43,248 nucleotides of DNA, taken from Bdellovibrionales bacterium (GTDB lineage Bacteria > Bdellovibrionota > Bdellovibrionia > Bdellovibrionales > UBA1609). The notes under the pieces were generated by a model. That model saw only the letters and a list, made by a program, of their open reading frames with translations, was not told where the DNA came from and ran no database searches. Position numbers and translations under genes: made by a program. How positions within the stretch are numbered: position 1 is the first letter of the stretch; each line of letters begins with the position of its first letter. The DNA lies in assembly GCA_028819545.1 (NCBI GenBank), contig JAPPLG010000003.1, forward strand, positions 1 through 43,248, in the 5' to 3' direction. This document shows, one piece after another, positions 26,229 to 34,933 of this stretch.

Positions 26229-27305
26229 CTAGAGCCACTTTTTTCTTTTGAAAAACAAAAACATGGTGGCGCTAATCACTAATATAATGACCCAAATCAA
26301 CGGATAACTGTACTTCCATTCCAACTCCGGCATAAATTTAAAATTCATTCCGTAAATTCCAACAATAAACGTTAAGGGAATAAATAAAGAAGCAAAAAGA
26401 GTCAGCACTTTCATCACTTCATTCATCTTGCTGTTTACCGTATTTTGATAAAAATCCATAAGAGACGTAGTCAGTTCATTATAGTAATCCGCCACCTCAA
26501 CAATTTGTACGATATGATCCTGCACATCCTGAAAATAACGAATATTTTGCTCCTCAATCCAAGGATGTTCGTGAGAAATCACCTTATTTAAAGCCTCTTT
26601 AATAGGAAAAACAGTTTTTCTTAAATAAAGAAACTCCCCCTTCAATGACATAATATCAAGAGGTGTTATTTTATTGATATTCATTGTCACCTGGTCCTCA
26701 ATTTGATCAAAATAATCCTCCATGGGCTCCAAAACGAGATAATATTGGTCAATTAAAAAATCAATCAAAGCATAAAATAAATAGTCCGCCTGAAGTGTTC
26801 TGATCTTCCAAACTGATTGGCGAATACGTTCTTTAACAGGAGCAAAAAAATCATCTTTTGTATCATTAAAAGAGAGAACAAAACCTTTTCCAAAAAACAA
26901 ACTGGTTTGACTCATTTTTAATCTGGGACGCCCTTTTTTCAGCTCCAGATTTGCAAGCTTAATGATAGCAAGAAGCATATTATCCATTTCTTCTATCTTA
27001 GGCCGATGATCCATATTTAAGACGTCTTCAAGCCACAGCCTATGAATCCCAAACTGATTGCCAATTTCCTCAATAATATTCTTATCTCTTAAACCCTGAA
27101 ACTCAATCCATGTGACAGTGGACGGATCTTTAGCTCTTTTTACGCATTCATCTAAAGTGGCAGATGTGGACTCCTTAATAGAATCCTTATTATAATCAAT
27201 TAAATTGATCTGAATTGTTTCTGTATCACCGGATTCATCTACAAAAACCAAAGCCCCGGGATGAAGGCCAATAACTTTTGTTCTGGTTTTAAGCAAACGA
27301 GCCAT
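26229..27305 (-). CDS. corA: CorA-type magnesium/cobalt transporter
   Basis: Inner-membrane channel for Mg2+ (or Co2+). 358 residues: a long cytoplasmic N-domain with the LEDVLNMDHRPKIEE block, a stalk, then two transmembrane helices at the C-terminus, the first ending in the signature YGMN (GIYGMNFKFMPE). The basic tail FFKRKKWL is typical. It stands alone, convergent with tatD. Confidence 0.95.
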   Translation of the reverse strand: MARLLKTRTKVIGLHPGALVFVDESGDTETIQINLIDYNKDSIKESTSATLDECVKRAKDPSTVTWIEFQGLRDKNIIEEIGNQFGIHRLWLEDVLNMDHRPKIEEMDNMLLAIIKLANLELKKGRPRLKMSQTSLFFGKGFVLSFNDTKDDFFAPVKERIRQSVWKIRTLQADYLFYALIDFLIDQYYLVLEPMEDYFDQIEDQVTMNINKITPLDIMSLKGEFLYLRKTVFPIKEALNKVISHEHPWIEEQNIRYFQDVQDHIVQIVEVADYYNELTTSLMDFYQNTVNSKMNEVMKVLTLFASLFIPLTFIVGIYGMNFKFMPELEWKYSYPLIWVIILVISATMFLFFKRKKWL

Positions 27306-27408
27306 ATAGAATACCTTTAAAAATACATTTTTAATTATAGGAAAATATAAGAAAATTCCAACTTCGATAAAATCAAAATTAGACTAAAGCACGAAGCTTC
27401 TCTTGTAA

Positions 27409-27545
27409 CTGGGTCCCCGCCTTCGCGGGGATGACTTTTTTTGCGGAAGTGAAGTGATTTTATCAGAAACGAAATAATTGAAGCGCCAGCCGAAAATCAC
27501 TGAACAAAAGAGTTATGGAATTCAGGAACAAATCCAGAATAACGT
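27409..27545. repeat. Mosaic palindromic repeat, copy 4 (partly decayed)
   Basis: Module c is perfect (CCCCGCCTTCGCGGGG, 27415-27430, then ATGAC). About 50 bases on, a worn copy of modules a and b can be traced (GCGCCAGCCGAAAA ... GGAACAAATCCAGAAT). It lies between the corA start and the end of the TadG-like gene. Confidence 0.75.
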
Positions 27546-27554
27546 ACTCACATA

Positions 27555-29936
27555 TTATTCCCTTAAAGCAGAGGGATGAATGAGCTTTACAGAAAAGCCA
27601 GTTCTCTCCCCTTTCAAACAATGAGAAGGTATCATCTTTCTCTCTAAATTTGGACCTAAATAAGGATCATCCGAACCATTAAAAGTTAACTTCACATCTT
27701 TATCGTCCAATTCACAATTTAAAGGAGGAGGAGGTCTAGGAGGTCTGTTGTCGTACATATCCTGGGAATGAACATAAAAGTCACTGAGATCTGGAGTCCA
27801 GGACGTTAAGAGCTGATTAATACTATTGAGTTTATAACTATTAAAGACAGAGGATATTCCATGTGAACTCGCGGGGCTTACACGAGGCTGTTCTTGAGCA
27901 TAAATGATTTGTCTTTCAATATAATTTAAACGAAAAGGCGGATCATGCCCTCTCAATGCGGGACTATTTGTATAAACAGCAGAGGGTGGAATATTAGTGG
28001 TATTCTCATTTCTAAAATGACCCAAATCTGCAGGCACATAATCCGGGCCAAAAGCTTTCTTTAATCTGGGGTAAAGAGTCACCATATAATTAGGTAAAAT
28101 TGTATAATAAGTGCGATCAAATTGATCCGGAGCAATAGCCATTTCTTCATAAACTCTCATTGTTTTATTAAAAATTTCATTGTGATTCAAATTTACAACT
28201 ACTGTACTAGCAGTAGGATCAGGAACATGATCATGTTGTAAAACCACAGCATCCCTATAATAATCCATATTATTAGGTAAATCACTATAATTATTAAAGG
28301 TTCGTCCTTGGGCTTTTGATGTTGTACGCATAATATTGGAAGAACTGCCATGAATAGATTTTCGACCTTCAGTAAATAAAAAGTTCCAGGCCCATTGCAC
28401 TCTCTCATCTGTTAAACCCAATGGGTCTCCAGGAGAGCGTGAATAATTAGGAAAAAGCATAAAGAATTCTGGACCAGCTCTTGGAATACGTGGGTCTTGA
28501 GTCTTAGGATCGGAAGGACCAAAGCTAGCCCCGAAGGGCTTGGCATAAGCTACAGCCTTCAGAGTCATTGGAACAATTCCAGGAGGAGTGAAGAAAGGAA
28601 AAAACAATTGCCCTTTATAGGGAATTTCCACCTCTACCCTAACACCCAAGTGAGCCTTTGGGCTTTGTTTTTTATAAAAACCCAACACTCTTTCTTGTGG
28701 ATTCCTCCAAATACTTTTTAAAATTTCACACCAGGTTATGGGCTCATAATCCGGCTGATAAGTTACAATCCTATTCATAGTTGCTGTCATAACTTCAGAA
28801 TTTGGTTTGAAATGAAGGTTAGAATCACTTGGATCACATTGAAAAATAGACTGAACAGTGGTTACACAAAAATTAGTATCGCCATCTGTTAAAGAACTAC
28901 TATCGAAAGCATTTCTATGATTGTCAGTATTTTGAACATAAGAAGGAATAGGAGCAATTTCATCCCACTGAAAAAAAGTATTAAATGATGTTGAGGACCC
29001 GATAGGTCTAGGATCTACTCCTCCTGCTTGCGACTGTACTATAGTAAACCTTAATTTTGGATCAGGAGGATCAGGAGAGTTAAAACCTCGATAGTTTACA
29101 TAAGTTAGGTTTTTCCAGATTGTATTTCTTACACCTTCCCCAATAGGTTTATTGTCAATATCTTGACCATTTTGCAGTAAAGGAAATAAACGGTTATCAA
29201 TAAATAATTTTCTTTCTCTTTGATCCTTCAAAAAAGATAAATACATAGACGTCGCTACAAGCCAATTCTGATACCCAACATCAGAACAGTTTTTGCTCAA
29301 CTGTTTTCTCAAACTACGAACTCTCTCGTTTCCTGCTAAAACAGAGAGAGTTGGCAAAATACCAGTTGTTGGTGTAACAGGGGGTAAAGAGCGCGCACTG
29401 GATGCTAGTTTATAGTTTTGGCAAATATGAGTATTATCATTATACCATTGTGTATGAAATAAAGGGTGTATAGTACAAACAGCGTAAGGACATTTCCACC
29501 GTCTTGCCGTATCTGCTAAATCGCACTCTGCATTAAGACAGCCGCTTCCTGCATGAGGACATAGAGACCTGTCTGTCACAGAAGATTTATTTAAAATATT
29601 CATCACAAACCTACCTCCTCCAGCACTACCGGACACCCCAGGAATAGTCGGCTCTACAAAGCCTCCGCTGTTTCCCAAGACTAAATATCTCCAGGCAAAC
29701 AGTTTGTAGGACTGCCTCATTTGATAATTGATATGAGCCATGGCATCCATGACTTCAGCCTGCTTTTGAGCCGCATAGATAGCCGCTAGATCCACTGAAT
29801 TTTGTAAATTGATTTTATCATGCACAACCATGCCGACATTAATCACCATAGCCAAAAAGAAAAAAATTACCGGAAAAACCAGAACACCAAAAACAATCAG
29901 CTGTCCTCTTTTTCCTTTCATCAGATCATTCTTCAT
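27555..29936 (-). CDS. TadG-like pilus-assembly protein, very large
   Basis: The N-terminal 60 residues show the TadE/TadG pattern: a basic start (MKNDLMKGKRG), one long hydrophobic helix (QLIVFGVLVFPVIFFFLAMV), then a helix with NLQNSVDLAAIYAAQKQAE, where TadG-type proteins have QxAaDaAALAGA. The remaining 730 or so residues would be outside the inner membrane and contain Cys pairs (LCPHAGSGCLNAECDLAD) and Pro-rich loops; no von Willebrand domain is obvious. TadG proteins are minor pilus or assembly components of the Tad system. It is the last gene of the Tad-hit region, after murU. Confidence 0.8.
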   Translation of the reverse strand: MKNDLMKGKRGQLIVFGVLVFPVIFFFLAMVINVGMVVHDKINLQNSVDLAAIYAAQKQAEVMDAMAHINYQMRQSYKLFAWRYLVLGNSGGFVEPTIPGVSGSAGGGRFVMNILNKSSVTDRSLCPHAGSGCLNAECDLADTARRWKCPYAVCTIHPLFHTQWYNDNTHICQNYKLASSARSLPPVTPTTGILPTLSVLAGNERVRSLRKQLSKNCSDVGYQNWLVATSMYLSFLKDQRERKLFIDNRLFPLLQNGQDIDNKPIGEGVRNTIWKNLTYVNYRGFNSPDPPDPKLRFTIVQSQAGGVDPRPIGSSTSFNTFFQWDEIAPIPSYVQNTDNHRNAFDSSSLTDGDTNFCVTTVQSIFQCDPSDSNLHFKPNSEVMTATMNRIVTYQPDYEPITWCEILKSIWRNPQERVLGFYKKQSPKAHLGVRVEVEIPYKGQLFFPFFTPPGIVPMTLKAVAYAKPFGASFGPSDPKTQDPRIPRAGPEFFMLFPNYSRSPGDPLGLTDERVQWAWNFLFTEGRKSIHGSSSNIMRTTSKAQGRTFNNYSDLPNNMDYYRDAVVLQHDHVPDPTASTVVVNLNHNEIFNKTMRVYEEMAIAPDQFDRTYYTILPNYMVTLYPRLKKAFGPDYVPADLGHFRNENTTNIPPSAVYTNSPALRGHDPPFRLNYIERQIIYAQEQPRVSPASSHGISSVFNSYKLNSINQLLTSWTPDLSDFYVHSQDMYDNRPPRPPPPLNCELDDKDVKLTFNGSDDPYLGPNLERKMIPSHCLKGERTGFSVKLIHPSALRE

Positions 29937-29958
29937 ACAAATCCCTGTTCTCTTTATT

Positions 29959-30789
29959 TTATTTGAAAAACTTCGCTTGTGAAAAGAATTGCCTGCGTAA
30001 ATAGTCCAAATGAAAATGATTACTGGACTGCATAAACTCAGAAGACAAGTAACGGCTAAGTATTTGATTTAAAAGCTTTGCCTCTTTAGATAAAGGATTT
30101 TCCAGATATTTTGCACAAGTCTGAAGAGCTTGCATATAACCAGACAAAGAGCCAATTTCAAAAAATTTCAAATCCTTCTGCATATAAATAAAACATCGGT
30201 GTGAATGCCGATTTACAAAATCTTTAAATAAATGATTATCCGATTTATTAAATAAAGAAAAACACTCCTGATTGATCAAAACAAATCCGGCAAAAAAATA
30301 GGCTTGATGACTGTTGTTTCCTTTTGGCACAACTCTGCCTTCAGAGTCCGCCCAAAGATAAGAGGCGCCTTTCTTAAATGGAGAACAGAGAAAGGTCATT
30401 AAAGCTTTTTTCTTTTTATGTTGAAGGCAAATCTGAGAAAAAAAATCATCACATAGAAAAACAGAGTCTCCATTTAAGTAAATAATATCTTCTTCCCCCT
30501 TAAAAAAGTTTAAATTTTCTTTTAAAGTTCCCAACCCCTCTAAAAGTGCAGGTTCATGAAAAAAAGAAATATGAGGTATATTCAACTTTAAACTTTCAAT
30601 AGTCTTTTTGACCTGCTTGGCCTGATGATGAGTATTGACTAATAAATGACTGACTTTTGCAGACTCTAAAATTTTTAAAGGATAGGCCATTATGGGGATA
30701 TTTAAAAAAGGAAGGGCAACTTTAGAACGATTTCTCGTATAAGGATGCAAACGAGAACCTAGACCAGCGCATAACAGCAAAGCTTTCAT
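29959..30789 (-). CDS. murU: Nucleotidyltransferase, probable MurNAc-1-phosphate uridylyltransferase (MurU-like)
   Basis: Sugar-phosphate nucleotidyltransferase fold: LLCAGLGSRLHPYTRNRSK at the start (GxGxR, with the Lys after), and IIYLNGDSVFL holding the metal-binding Asp. Length 276. The preceding gene, overlapping by ATGA, is an AmgK-like sugar kinase, and the kinase-uridylyltransferase pair is the peptidoglycan-salvage module that makes UDP-MurNAc while bypassing MurA. The MurU assignment rests on that pairing; the sequence alone would also allow another sugar nucleotide synthase. Confidence 0.72.
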   Translation of the reverse strand: MKALLLCAGLGSRLHPYTRNRSKVALPFLNIPIMAYPLKILESAKVSHLLVNTHHQAKQVKKTIESLKLNIPHISFFHEPALLEGLGTLKENLNFFKGEEDIIYLNGDSVFLCDDFFSQICLQHKKKKALMTFLCSPFKKGASYLWADSEGRVVPKGNNSHQAYFFAGFVLINQECFSLFNKSDNHLFKDFVNRHSHRCFIYMQKDLKFFEIGSLSGYMQALQTCAKYLENPLSKEAKLLNQILSRYLSSEFMQSSNHFHLDYLRRQFFSQAKFFK

Positions 30790-31700
30790 AAACGGCTCAA
30801 AAGCAATTGAACATATTTTAAAAAGTAAGGATATTCATTCCATTGTACAAGTATAGATTCCACTTTTTTTAAGGAGGAATGGATATATTTTAAATGATTA
30901 TTTTGCCCCCTTAAGTGAAAGAAACTCATAAAACTGCCTGTAGCTTTAAATAAACGCTGAATTGTTGTTAATTGAAATTTATACATATCTACAGATTTAT
31001 TCCATTTTTTCTCATAGTATTTTATCAGCAATTGTTTTTCCTCATCTGACAAAGCAGAGTAAGGATCCTCTATAAGACTGACCAAATCATAATAAACAGG
31101 ATAAAAACCAGCATCCTGAAAATCAATGATGTAAACTTGATCTTTATAAATAAATAAATTTCTGGAATGAAAATCCCTATGACTTGGCACTAAGGGAGGT
31201 TGAACTATTTTTTCATTAATATCACGAAATTCTTCAAAAAGCTTTTTTTTGTCATCTTCCAAAAAAGCATGATTAAATTGCTGATAAGTAAAAATCATTT
31301 CATGAAGCCCCTGATTCACACTAAAAGATGTTTTTAAGTCATCAGAGCTGACATCTTCCTGAAGGCTCCAAAGACAGTCCAAGGCCATTTTATGAAAATC
31401 CAATACATGACTTTCCAAATAAAACTGCTCCAAGCTTACAGAGCCCAAATCCTCAAGCAACACAAATCCATTGTGATTGTCCTGAGCCAATATGCTTGGA
31501 ACTGAAAAGTCTTTTCTTTTAAATAAATCTTGTACACTCACAAAAGATTTAAAACTTTTCTGAGTATTCGGAGGGTAAGAAGCCAAAATACAGGTTTTAT
31601 CCTTGATGGAGACTCGGTGGTATTGCCTTTCACCGCTGTCCCCCATGATCTTTTTTGCAGTCCAAGAAGGGCCAAAATGTTGATCTAAAAAACTTTTCAT
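30786..31700 (-). CDS. amgK: AmgK-like anomeric MurNAc/GlcNAc kinase (aminoglycoside phosphotransferase fold)
   Basis: Kinase expected to phosphorylate C1 of recovered N-acetylmuramate or N-acetylglucosamine. SGERQYHRV matches the glycine-rich ATP loop of this family. LLEDLGS is followed by the catalytic loop SHRDFHSRNLFI and the metal motif IIDFQDAGFYPVYYDL, the version typical of AmgK. 304 residues. It overlaps murU by four bases (ATGA) and follows the unknown 31704 gene by three bases, so the three form one unit. Confidence 0.82.
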   Translation of the reverse strand: MKSFLDQHFGPSWTAKKIMGDSGERQYHRVSIKDKTCILASYPPNTQKSFKSFVSVQDLFKRKDFSVPSILAQDNHNGFVLLEDLGSVSLEQFYLESHVLDFHKMALDCLWSLQEDVSSDDLKTSFSVNQGLHEMIFTYQQFNHAFLEDDKKKLFEEFRDINEKIVQPPLVPSHRDFHSRNLFIYKDQVYIIDFQDAGFYPVYYDLVSLIEDPYSALSDEEKQLLIKYYEKKWNKSVDMYKFQLTTIQRLFKATGSFMSFFHLRGQNNHLKYIHSSLKKVESILVQWNEYPYFLKYVQLLLSRL

Positions 31701-31703
31701 ACT

Positions 31704-32336
31704 CTATGTATTCACCCACTCTTCAGAGTGACGCCAATAAGAAGTAAAACATTCCATAAGTGATGGGACAATCATTTTTTTAGCAGACTCTAAAGGCAAA
31801 GAAGAAGAAAAAATTAAGGAAGGACCAGCTTTATTTGTTCTTAAGTAATGAGCTAAAAATAATTGATCCTCTCTTGAAAGCTGTTCAGCAGAAGAAATAA
31901 AAATGAGCACCTGTTTTAAGTCCGCTGAAAAAAAGCTGGAATCAAAGACAGATGCATCAAGATGAACAAAAGATTTCAGACTAGATCTTTCATACATATC
32001 CAAGGCTACTTTTAAAGCTCTTTTTGCCTCCAAAGAAGGAAGCCATATTGGAAAGTTTTTTTCATTGGACTGAAAAGACACTCCATGCTTTTGAAATAAC
32101 TCTTCCAAAGAGTTTAAAGTCCATTGAACATGATTGTAAATTTCATCCAAACGCTCTGTAGATACAGAAGGATGCACCTGAAGATGCCCCGCTGTCTGAC
32201 GACTTATCACCAAAGGAATAATAACTGATGGTGCAGAAGAACCGGCTTGATCCGAATACTGAATGGGAATTGAAAATTTATCACTTAAAGTCTGACTCAA
32301 TCTCTTCATAGTTTGTTGATATAACTCATAAGACAT
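31704..32336 (-). CDS. Unknown protein, possibly a degenerate AAA+/sigma-54-activator-like domain
   Basis: 210 residues with no signal peptide or membrane helix. The C-terminal half (FVHLDASVF ... VLIFISSAEQLSREDQLFLAHYL ... SLIFSSSLP) has the rhythm of a sigma-54 activator ATPase, with strands where Walker B and the sensor lie. I see no Walker A glycine loop and no acidic Walker B, so this likeness is weak. It is the first gene of the amgK-murU unit. Its ribosome site AAGGAAG lies inside a leader hairpin (32338-32400). Confidence 0.65.
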   Translation of the reverse strand: MSYELYQQTMKRLSQTLSDKFSIPIQYSDQAGSSAPSVIIPLVISRQTAGHLQVHPSVSTERLDEIYNHVQWTLNSLEELFQKHGVSFQSNEKNFPIWLPSLEAKRALKVALDMYERSSLKSFVHLDASVFDSSFFSADLKQVLIFISSAEQLSREDQLFLAHYLRTNKAGPSLIFSSSLPLESAKKMIVPSLMECFTSYWRHSEEWVNT

Positions 32337-32337
32337 A

Positions 32338-32400
32338 CAGCACTTCCTTGTTTAAAAAACCTCTATACCCACAAGCTTGCAAATAAGAGGACAAGTGCTG
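32338..32400 (-). promoter_or_regulatory. Leader hairpin covering the ribosome site of the 31704-32336 gene
   Basis: On the minus strand CAGCACTT(GT)CCT pairs with AGGAAGTGCTG, and an inner CCTCT can pair with AGAGG. The right arm contains AAGGAAG, six bases before the ATG at 32336. Function is unknown; translational control is inference. In 32401-32581 I see only a plus-strand stretch (32467-32552) reading as a start-less 30-codon frame. Confidence 0.45.
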
Positions 32401-32581
32401 TCCAGCCTTTTAAAAATAGAAAATAATATAGGAAAATCAGTAACTTATGTTTGAATACCAACCTTATATGAATGGGGTTTTAAAGGGGCTGATGAAGGAA
32501 AATTTGCCTATCTATTAGACAACAAAGGACAAAATTTGTCCTCAGTGAAGTAAGTTCATGTATGTAAGATCAGAGTTCAGT

Positions 32582-32890
32582 TTACCGAATACCAGTGTCA
32601 GATCTTTTCTCAGAAGGCTCTTCAATTCCAATAGCTGACTGTAAAACATATAATAAATTGAAAGCACTGGGATTAGTGTCCATATCCCTTTTGTCTACAC
32701 GAACTGTGTGTTCATCACAATAAGCACAGCGCCCGGGGCCCTCTGCCTCTGTTTCCTTATCCTGCATATTACGCAAACCTTCATTAAAAGCTGAAGCGGC
32801 CATAATGCCAAAAACAAAATCTTCATCCTCTTCAGCAAAAACCGGAACAGACAGTATTATTAAAGTTAAAGTGAGAATTATGATTTTCAT
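32582..32890 (-). CDS. Small secreted protein, hit-locus (Bd0108-like by position) paralogue 2
   Basis: 102 residues with a signal peptide (MKIIILTLTLIILSVPVFA), an acidic start (EEDEDFVFG), then the core TEAEGPGRCAYCDEHT, DTNPSAFNLL and QSA, shared with the neighbour at 32975. The two Cys (CAYC) could form a redox or metal site. It follows AAGGAAGG. The gene is the second copy of a tandem duplication that also carried along the 3' end of the YD-repeat gene. In Bdellovibrio bacteriovorus a secreted protein of about 100 residues (Bd0108) follows the YD-repeat gene bd0109 beside the type IVb pilus genes. Homology to Bd0108 is inferred from position, size and export, not from sequence comparison. 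Confidence 0.75.
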   Translation of the reverse strand: MKIIILTLTLIILSVPVFAEEDEDFVFGIMAASAFNEGLRNMQDKETEAEGPGRCAYCDEHTVRVDKRDMDTNPSAFNLLYVLQSAIGIEEPSEKRSDTGIR

Positions 32891-33305
32891 TATCCCTTCC
32901 TTAGATATTCATCTCTTGAACCACAGGGTAGCAATCTCCACCAGCCCATTAAACATAGACATCACTTAAAAAGTCTATCTTGTGCCTTCAGAAGATCTTC
33001 CCTTTACTTCTGGTTTTGCTTCTGCTTCTTCTTCAGCAGATTGAGCCAGATGCAGTAAAGTCAAAGCATTGGGATTTGTGTCATCTTCTCTATCTACATC
33101 AGCTGTATGTTCATCACAATAAGCACAGCGCCCGGGGCCCTCTGCCTCTGTAGCTTTATCATCCAAAATATTGGAAAAAACAGGAACCGTTGAAAAAATT
33201 AAAGTGAGAAGTATTATTTTCATCATTAACCTTCCTTAGATATTCATCTCTTGAGCCACAGGAGTAATGATCTCCATCAGTCCATTAAACATAGACATCA
33301 CTTGA
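32891..33305 (-). repeat. Tandem duplication joint: relic of the YD-repeat gene 3' end between the two small genes
   Basis: Positions 32897-32967 match 33235-33305, the last 20 or so codons of the YD-repeat gene plus its stop and the ribosome site AAGGAAGG. In the relic, a single base is missing (ACCCTG against ACTCCTG), so it no longer reads in frame. This shows that the two small secreted genes arose by duplication of a unit of about 335 bases. Confidence 0.85.
32975..33226 (-). CDS. Small secreted protein, hit-locus (Bd0108-like by position) paralogue 1
   Basis: 83 residues: a signal peptide (MMKIILLTLIFSTVPVFS), then NILDDKATEAEGPGRCAYCD, the DTNPNALTLLHLAQSA block and a Glu/Lys-rich tail ending SSEGTR. 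It starts ten bases after the stop of the YD-repeat gene, with AAGGAAGG between, so it is surely co-transcribed with it. The core matches the paralogue at 32582; the N-terminal and C-terminal parts differ. The same caution about Bd0108 homology applies. Confidence 0.75.
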   Translation of the reverse strand: MMKIILLTLIFSTVPVFSNILDDKATEAEGPGRCAYCDEHTADVDREDDTNPNALTLLHLAQSAEEEAEAKPEVKGRSSEGTR

Positions 33306-34903
33306 CTCATTATAACAGGATCGTTGCTGTTTTTCCAACCTTTAGACATCCCTTTACTGTCATACTCAATCTCAATAGAACCTACACCTTTTTGAGTAAT
33401 TTTTTGAGGCTTATTCACCCGATCATCATAAGAGACCAAAATAATTTTACCAGATTGATCTTTCATTTGATCAATGCGGCCCTTCTCATCATGAGACAAA
33501 CTCACCCAGCGTCCATCAGAACGAGACACTCTTCTCATTAAGCAGGTTGATGGGTTGTATTGAATTTGTACTGTTTCTTGATTGACCACTTTTTTATTCG
33601 CCAACCTTTGAGTGCCGACAGACATGGGTTTTAAACATTTAGTATCGTATTTTGCAAAAGAAGTTTTTTGGCTTCGATTCACCTTTTCTTTCAAAAGCCC
33701 TTTAAAAGATCCTGCAGAATAATATTTGTACTGTGTTCTCACTCCATTTTGAGTTAAATTGGACACCCTTCTAAATTTAGGATGATAAGTCACATCACGA
33801 ACATCTCCATTTACTTTTTGTCTTGCCCGATGAAGATACATCACTCCATCCTCACCTCTTTTATTCCAAAATTCGTAACGGCTGACATTGGTTACCACTT
33901 TGCCGCATTTCTTCTCCACATCAGTCCAATAATGATTAGGGTTTTTCGGGTTTGTCTTATATTTATAAGTCTCAATACATTTTCTTTGATTTTCAAAGCT
34001 GGTCACCCAATCTTTCTTTTTATTATAAGTTAAATTTTCCACAACAGGATCTTTTCTGGTGCCCCCAGGATATATAGTTTGAGTCAAATTATGAAGATCA
34101 TCATAAGAGTGTTTGTGTTCACCATCCTGATTCACCACTCGAATTAAATTTTCATCTTTAATCTTATAAGAGGCTAAAGTTTTCCCCATCCCTTTGATAG
34201 AAGCAATCTGCCCTTGCTCATAGCCAAAGACAAGTCTTCGACCTTTATTATCCACAATGTATTCAGGCTTTTCTTTTTTCCATACAATTTTAATATAATT
34301 ACCGGCTTTATCTGAAATCTGAATAAGACGGCCGCTGTTTTTAGCAAAGAACTGTTGTACTCCATTGGACAATGTTCTTTTAAACCAGCCTTTTTTATTA
34401 AAAACAATAGAGTCATTGCTTCTGCCTTCAGCAAAATGCACAACACCAGGACTGACCTGTCCGCTGACTTTATAAGCTTTCAAAAACTCATTTCTTAAAA
34501 TATGACTTTTAGTTAACTTTTGTGTTAATTGTGCATAATAAGAACTGGATAGTTTTTTATTTTGTTTTTTAACAGCTTGAATAATTTGCTCAATTTGCAC
34601 GGACACATCCTGCCTGGCATTTTGGCTTAAAAACAAAATTTCCTGCCCGCCTCCGCATTCTGTCAGTTGAATAGAGTTATCCGGCAATACACGCACTCTG
34701 GTTTCTATATTTGAGCACCACCCCATACCAAAAAGACCTCTATATAAAGATCTGGAGTTATAGGTTCTTTCCATGGTTAGAGGAAAAACAGCTCCTTTTA
34801 AATCAAAATCAACAAATGTCTTTTTATAATTTCCACTTTTTGTATCTACAAGCGACCAAGCAGAAAAAGTGAAACCAATCACCAAAAACAATAATACCTT
34901 CAT
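33236..34903 (-). CDS. Secreted YD/RHS-repeat protein, Bd0109-like (hit locus)
   Basis: 555 residues with a signal peptide (MKVLLFLVIGFTFSAWS). The N-terminal DUF6531-type RHS start is clear: VDTKSGNYKKTFVDFDLKGA, then ERTYNSRS and GLFGMGWCSN. YD-type repeats follow (YDDLHNLTQTIYPGG, YKYYSAGS, SLSHDEKGRIDQ, SYDDR). It lacks the large barrel and C-terminal toxin domain of true Rhs effectors. It starts 30 bases after the TadB-like gene with GGGAGGAG upstream. In B. bacteriovorus the protein of this place, Bd0109, is exported, has YD repeats and binds Bd0108, and the pair affects pilus extrusion and prey-independent growth. Equivalence here is inferred from architecture and position. Confidence 0.82.
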   Translation of the reverse strand: MKVLLFLVIGFTFSAWSLVDTKSGNYKKTFVDFDLKGAVFPLTMERTYNSRSLYRGLFGMGWCSNIETRVRVLPDNSIQLTECGGGQEILFLSQNARQDVSVQIEQIIQAVKKQNKKLSSSYYAQLTQKLTKSHILRNEFLKAYKVSGQVSPGVVHFAEGRSNDSIVFNKKGWFKRTLSNGVQQFFAKNSGRLIQISDKAGNYIKIVWKKEKPEYIVDNKGRRLVFGYEQGQIASIKGMGKTLASYKIKDENLIRVVNQDGEHKHSYDDLHNLTQTIYPGGTRKDPVVENLTYNKKKDWVTSFENQRKCIETYKYKTNPKNPNHYWTDVEKKCGKVVTNVSRYEFWNKRGEDGVMYLHRARQKVNGDVRDVTYHPKFRRVSNLTQNGVRTQYKYYSAGSFKGLLKEKVNRSQKTSFAKYDTKCLKPMSVGTQRLANKKVVNQETVQIQYNPSTCLMRRVSRSDGRWVSLSHDEKGRIDQMKDQSGKIILVSYDDRVNKPQKITQKGVGSIEIEYDSKGMSKGWKNSNDPVIMSQVMSMFNGLMEIITPVAQEMNI

Positions 34904-34933
34904 GTCTCCTCCCTATTTTTCAAATTTCAGTGA

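Noticed and set aside
26091-26282. 63-codon plus-strand frame near the end of corA
   Set aside because: Overlaps the end of corA antisense, no start context; RKFIPLDKPLDKV faintly recalls transposase N-termini but too little to call.
32337-33320. A c-di-GMP riboswitch RNA (merRNA) as associated with Bdellovibrio attack phase
   Set aside because: I looked for the conserved class I cores around the hit-like genes and saw none; the hairpins found have a different form.
33251-34446. Open frames inside the YD-repeat gene in other frames (33251-33541, 33782-34033, 34174-34446)
   Set aside because: Shadows of a well-supported coding frame with signal peptide and YD repeats.
33236-34903. Rhs toxin with the small downstream genes as immunity proteins
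   Set aside because: The YD protein has no large barrel, no core-end motif and no toxin tail, and the small proteins are exported; the hit-locus reading fits better.
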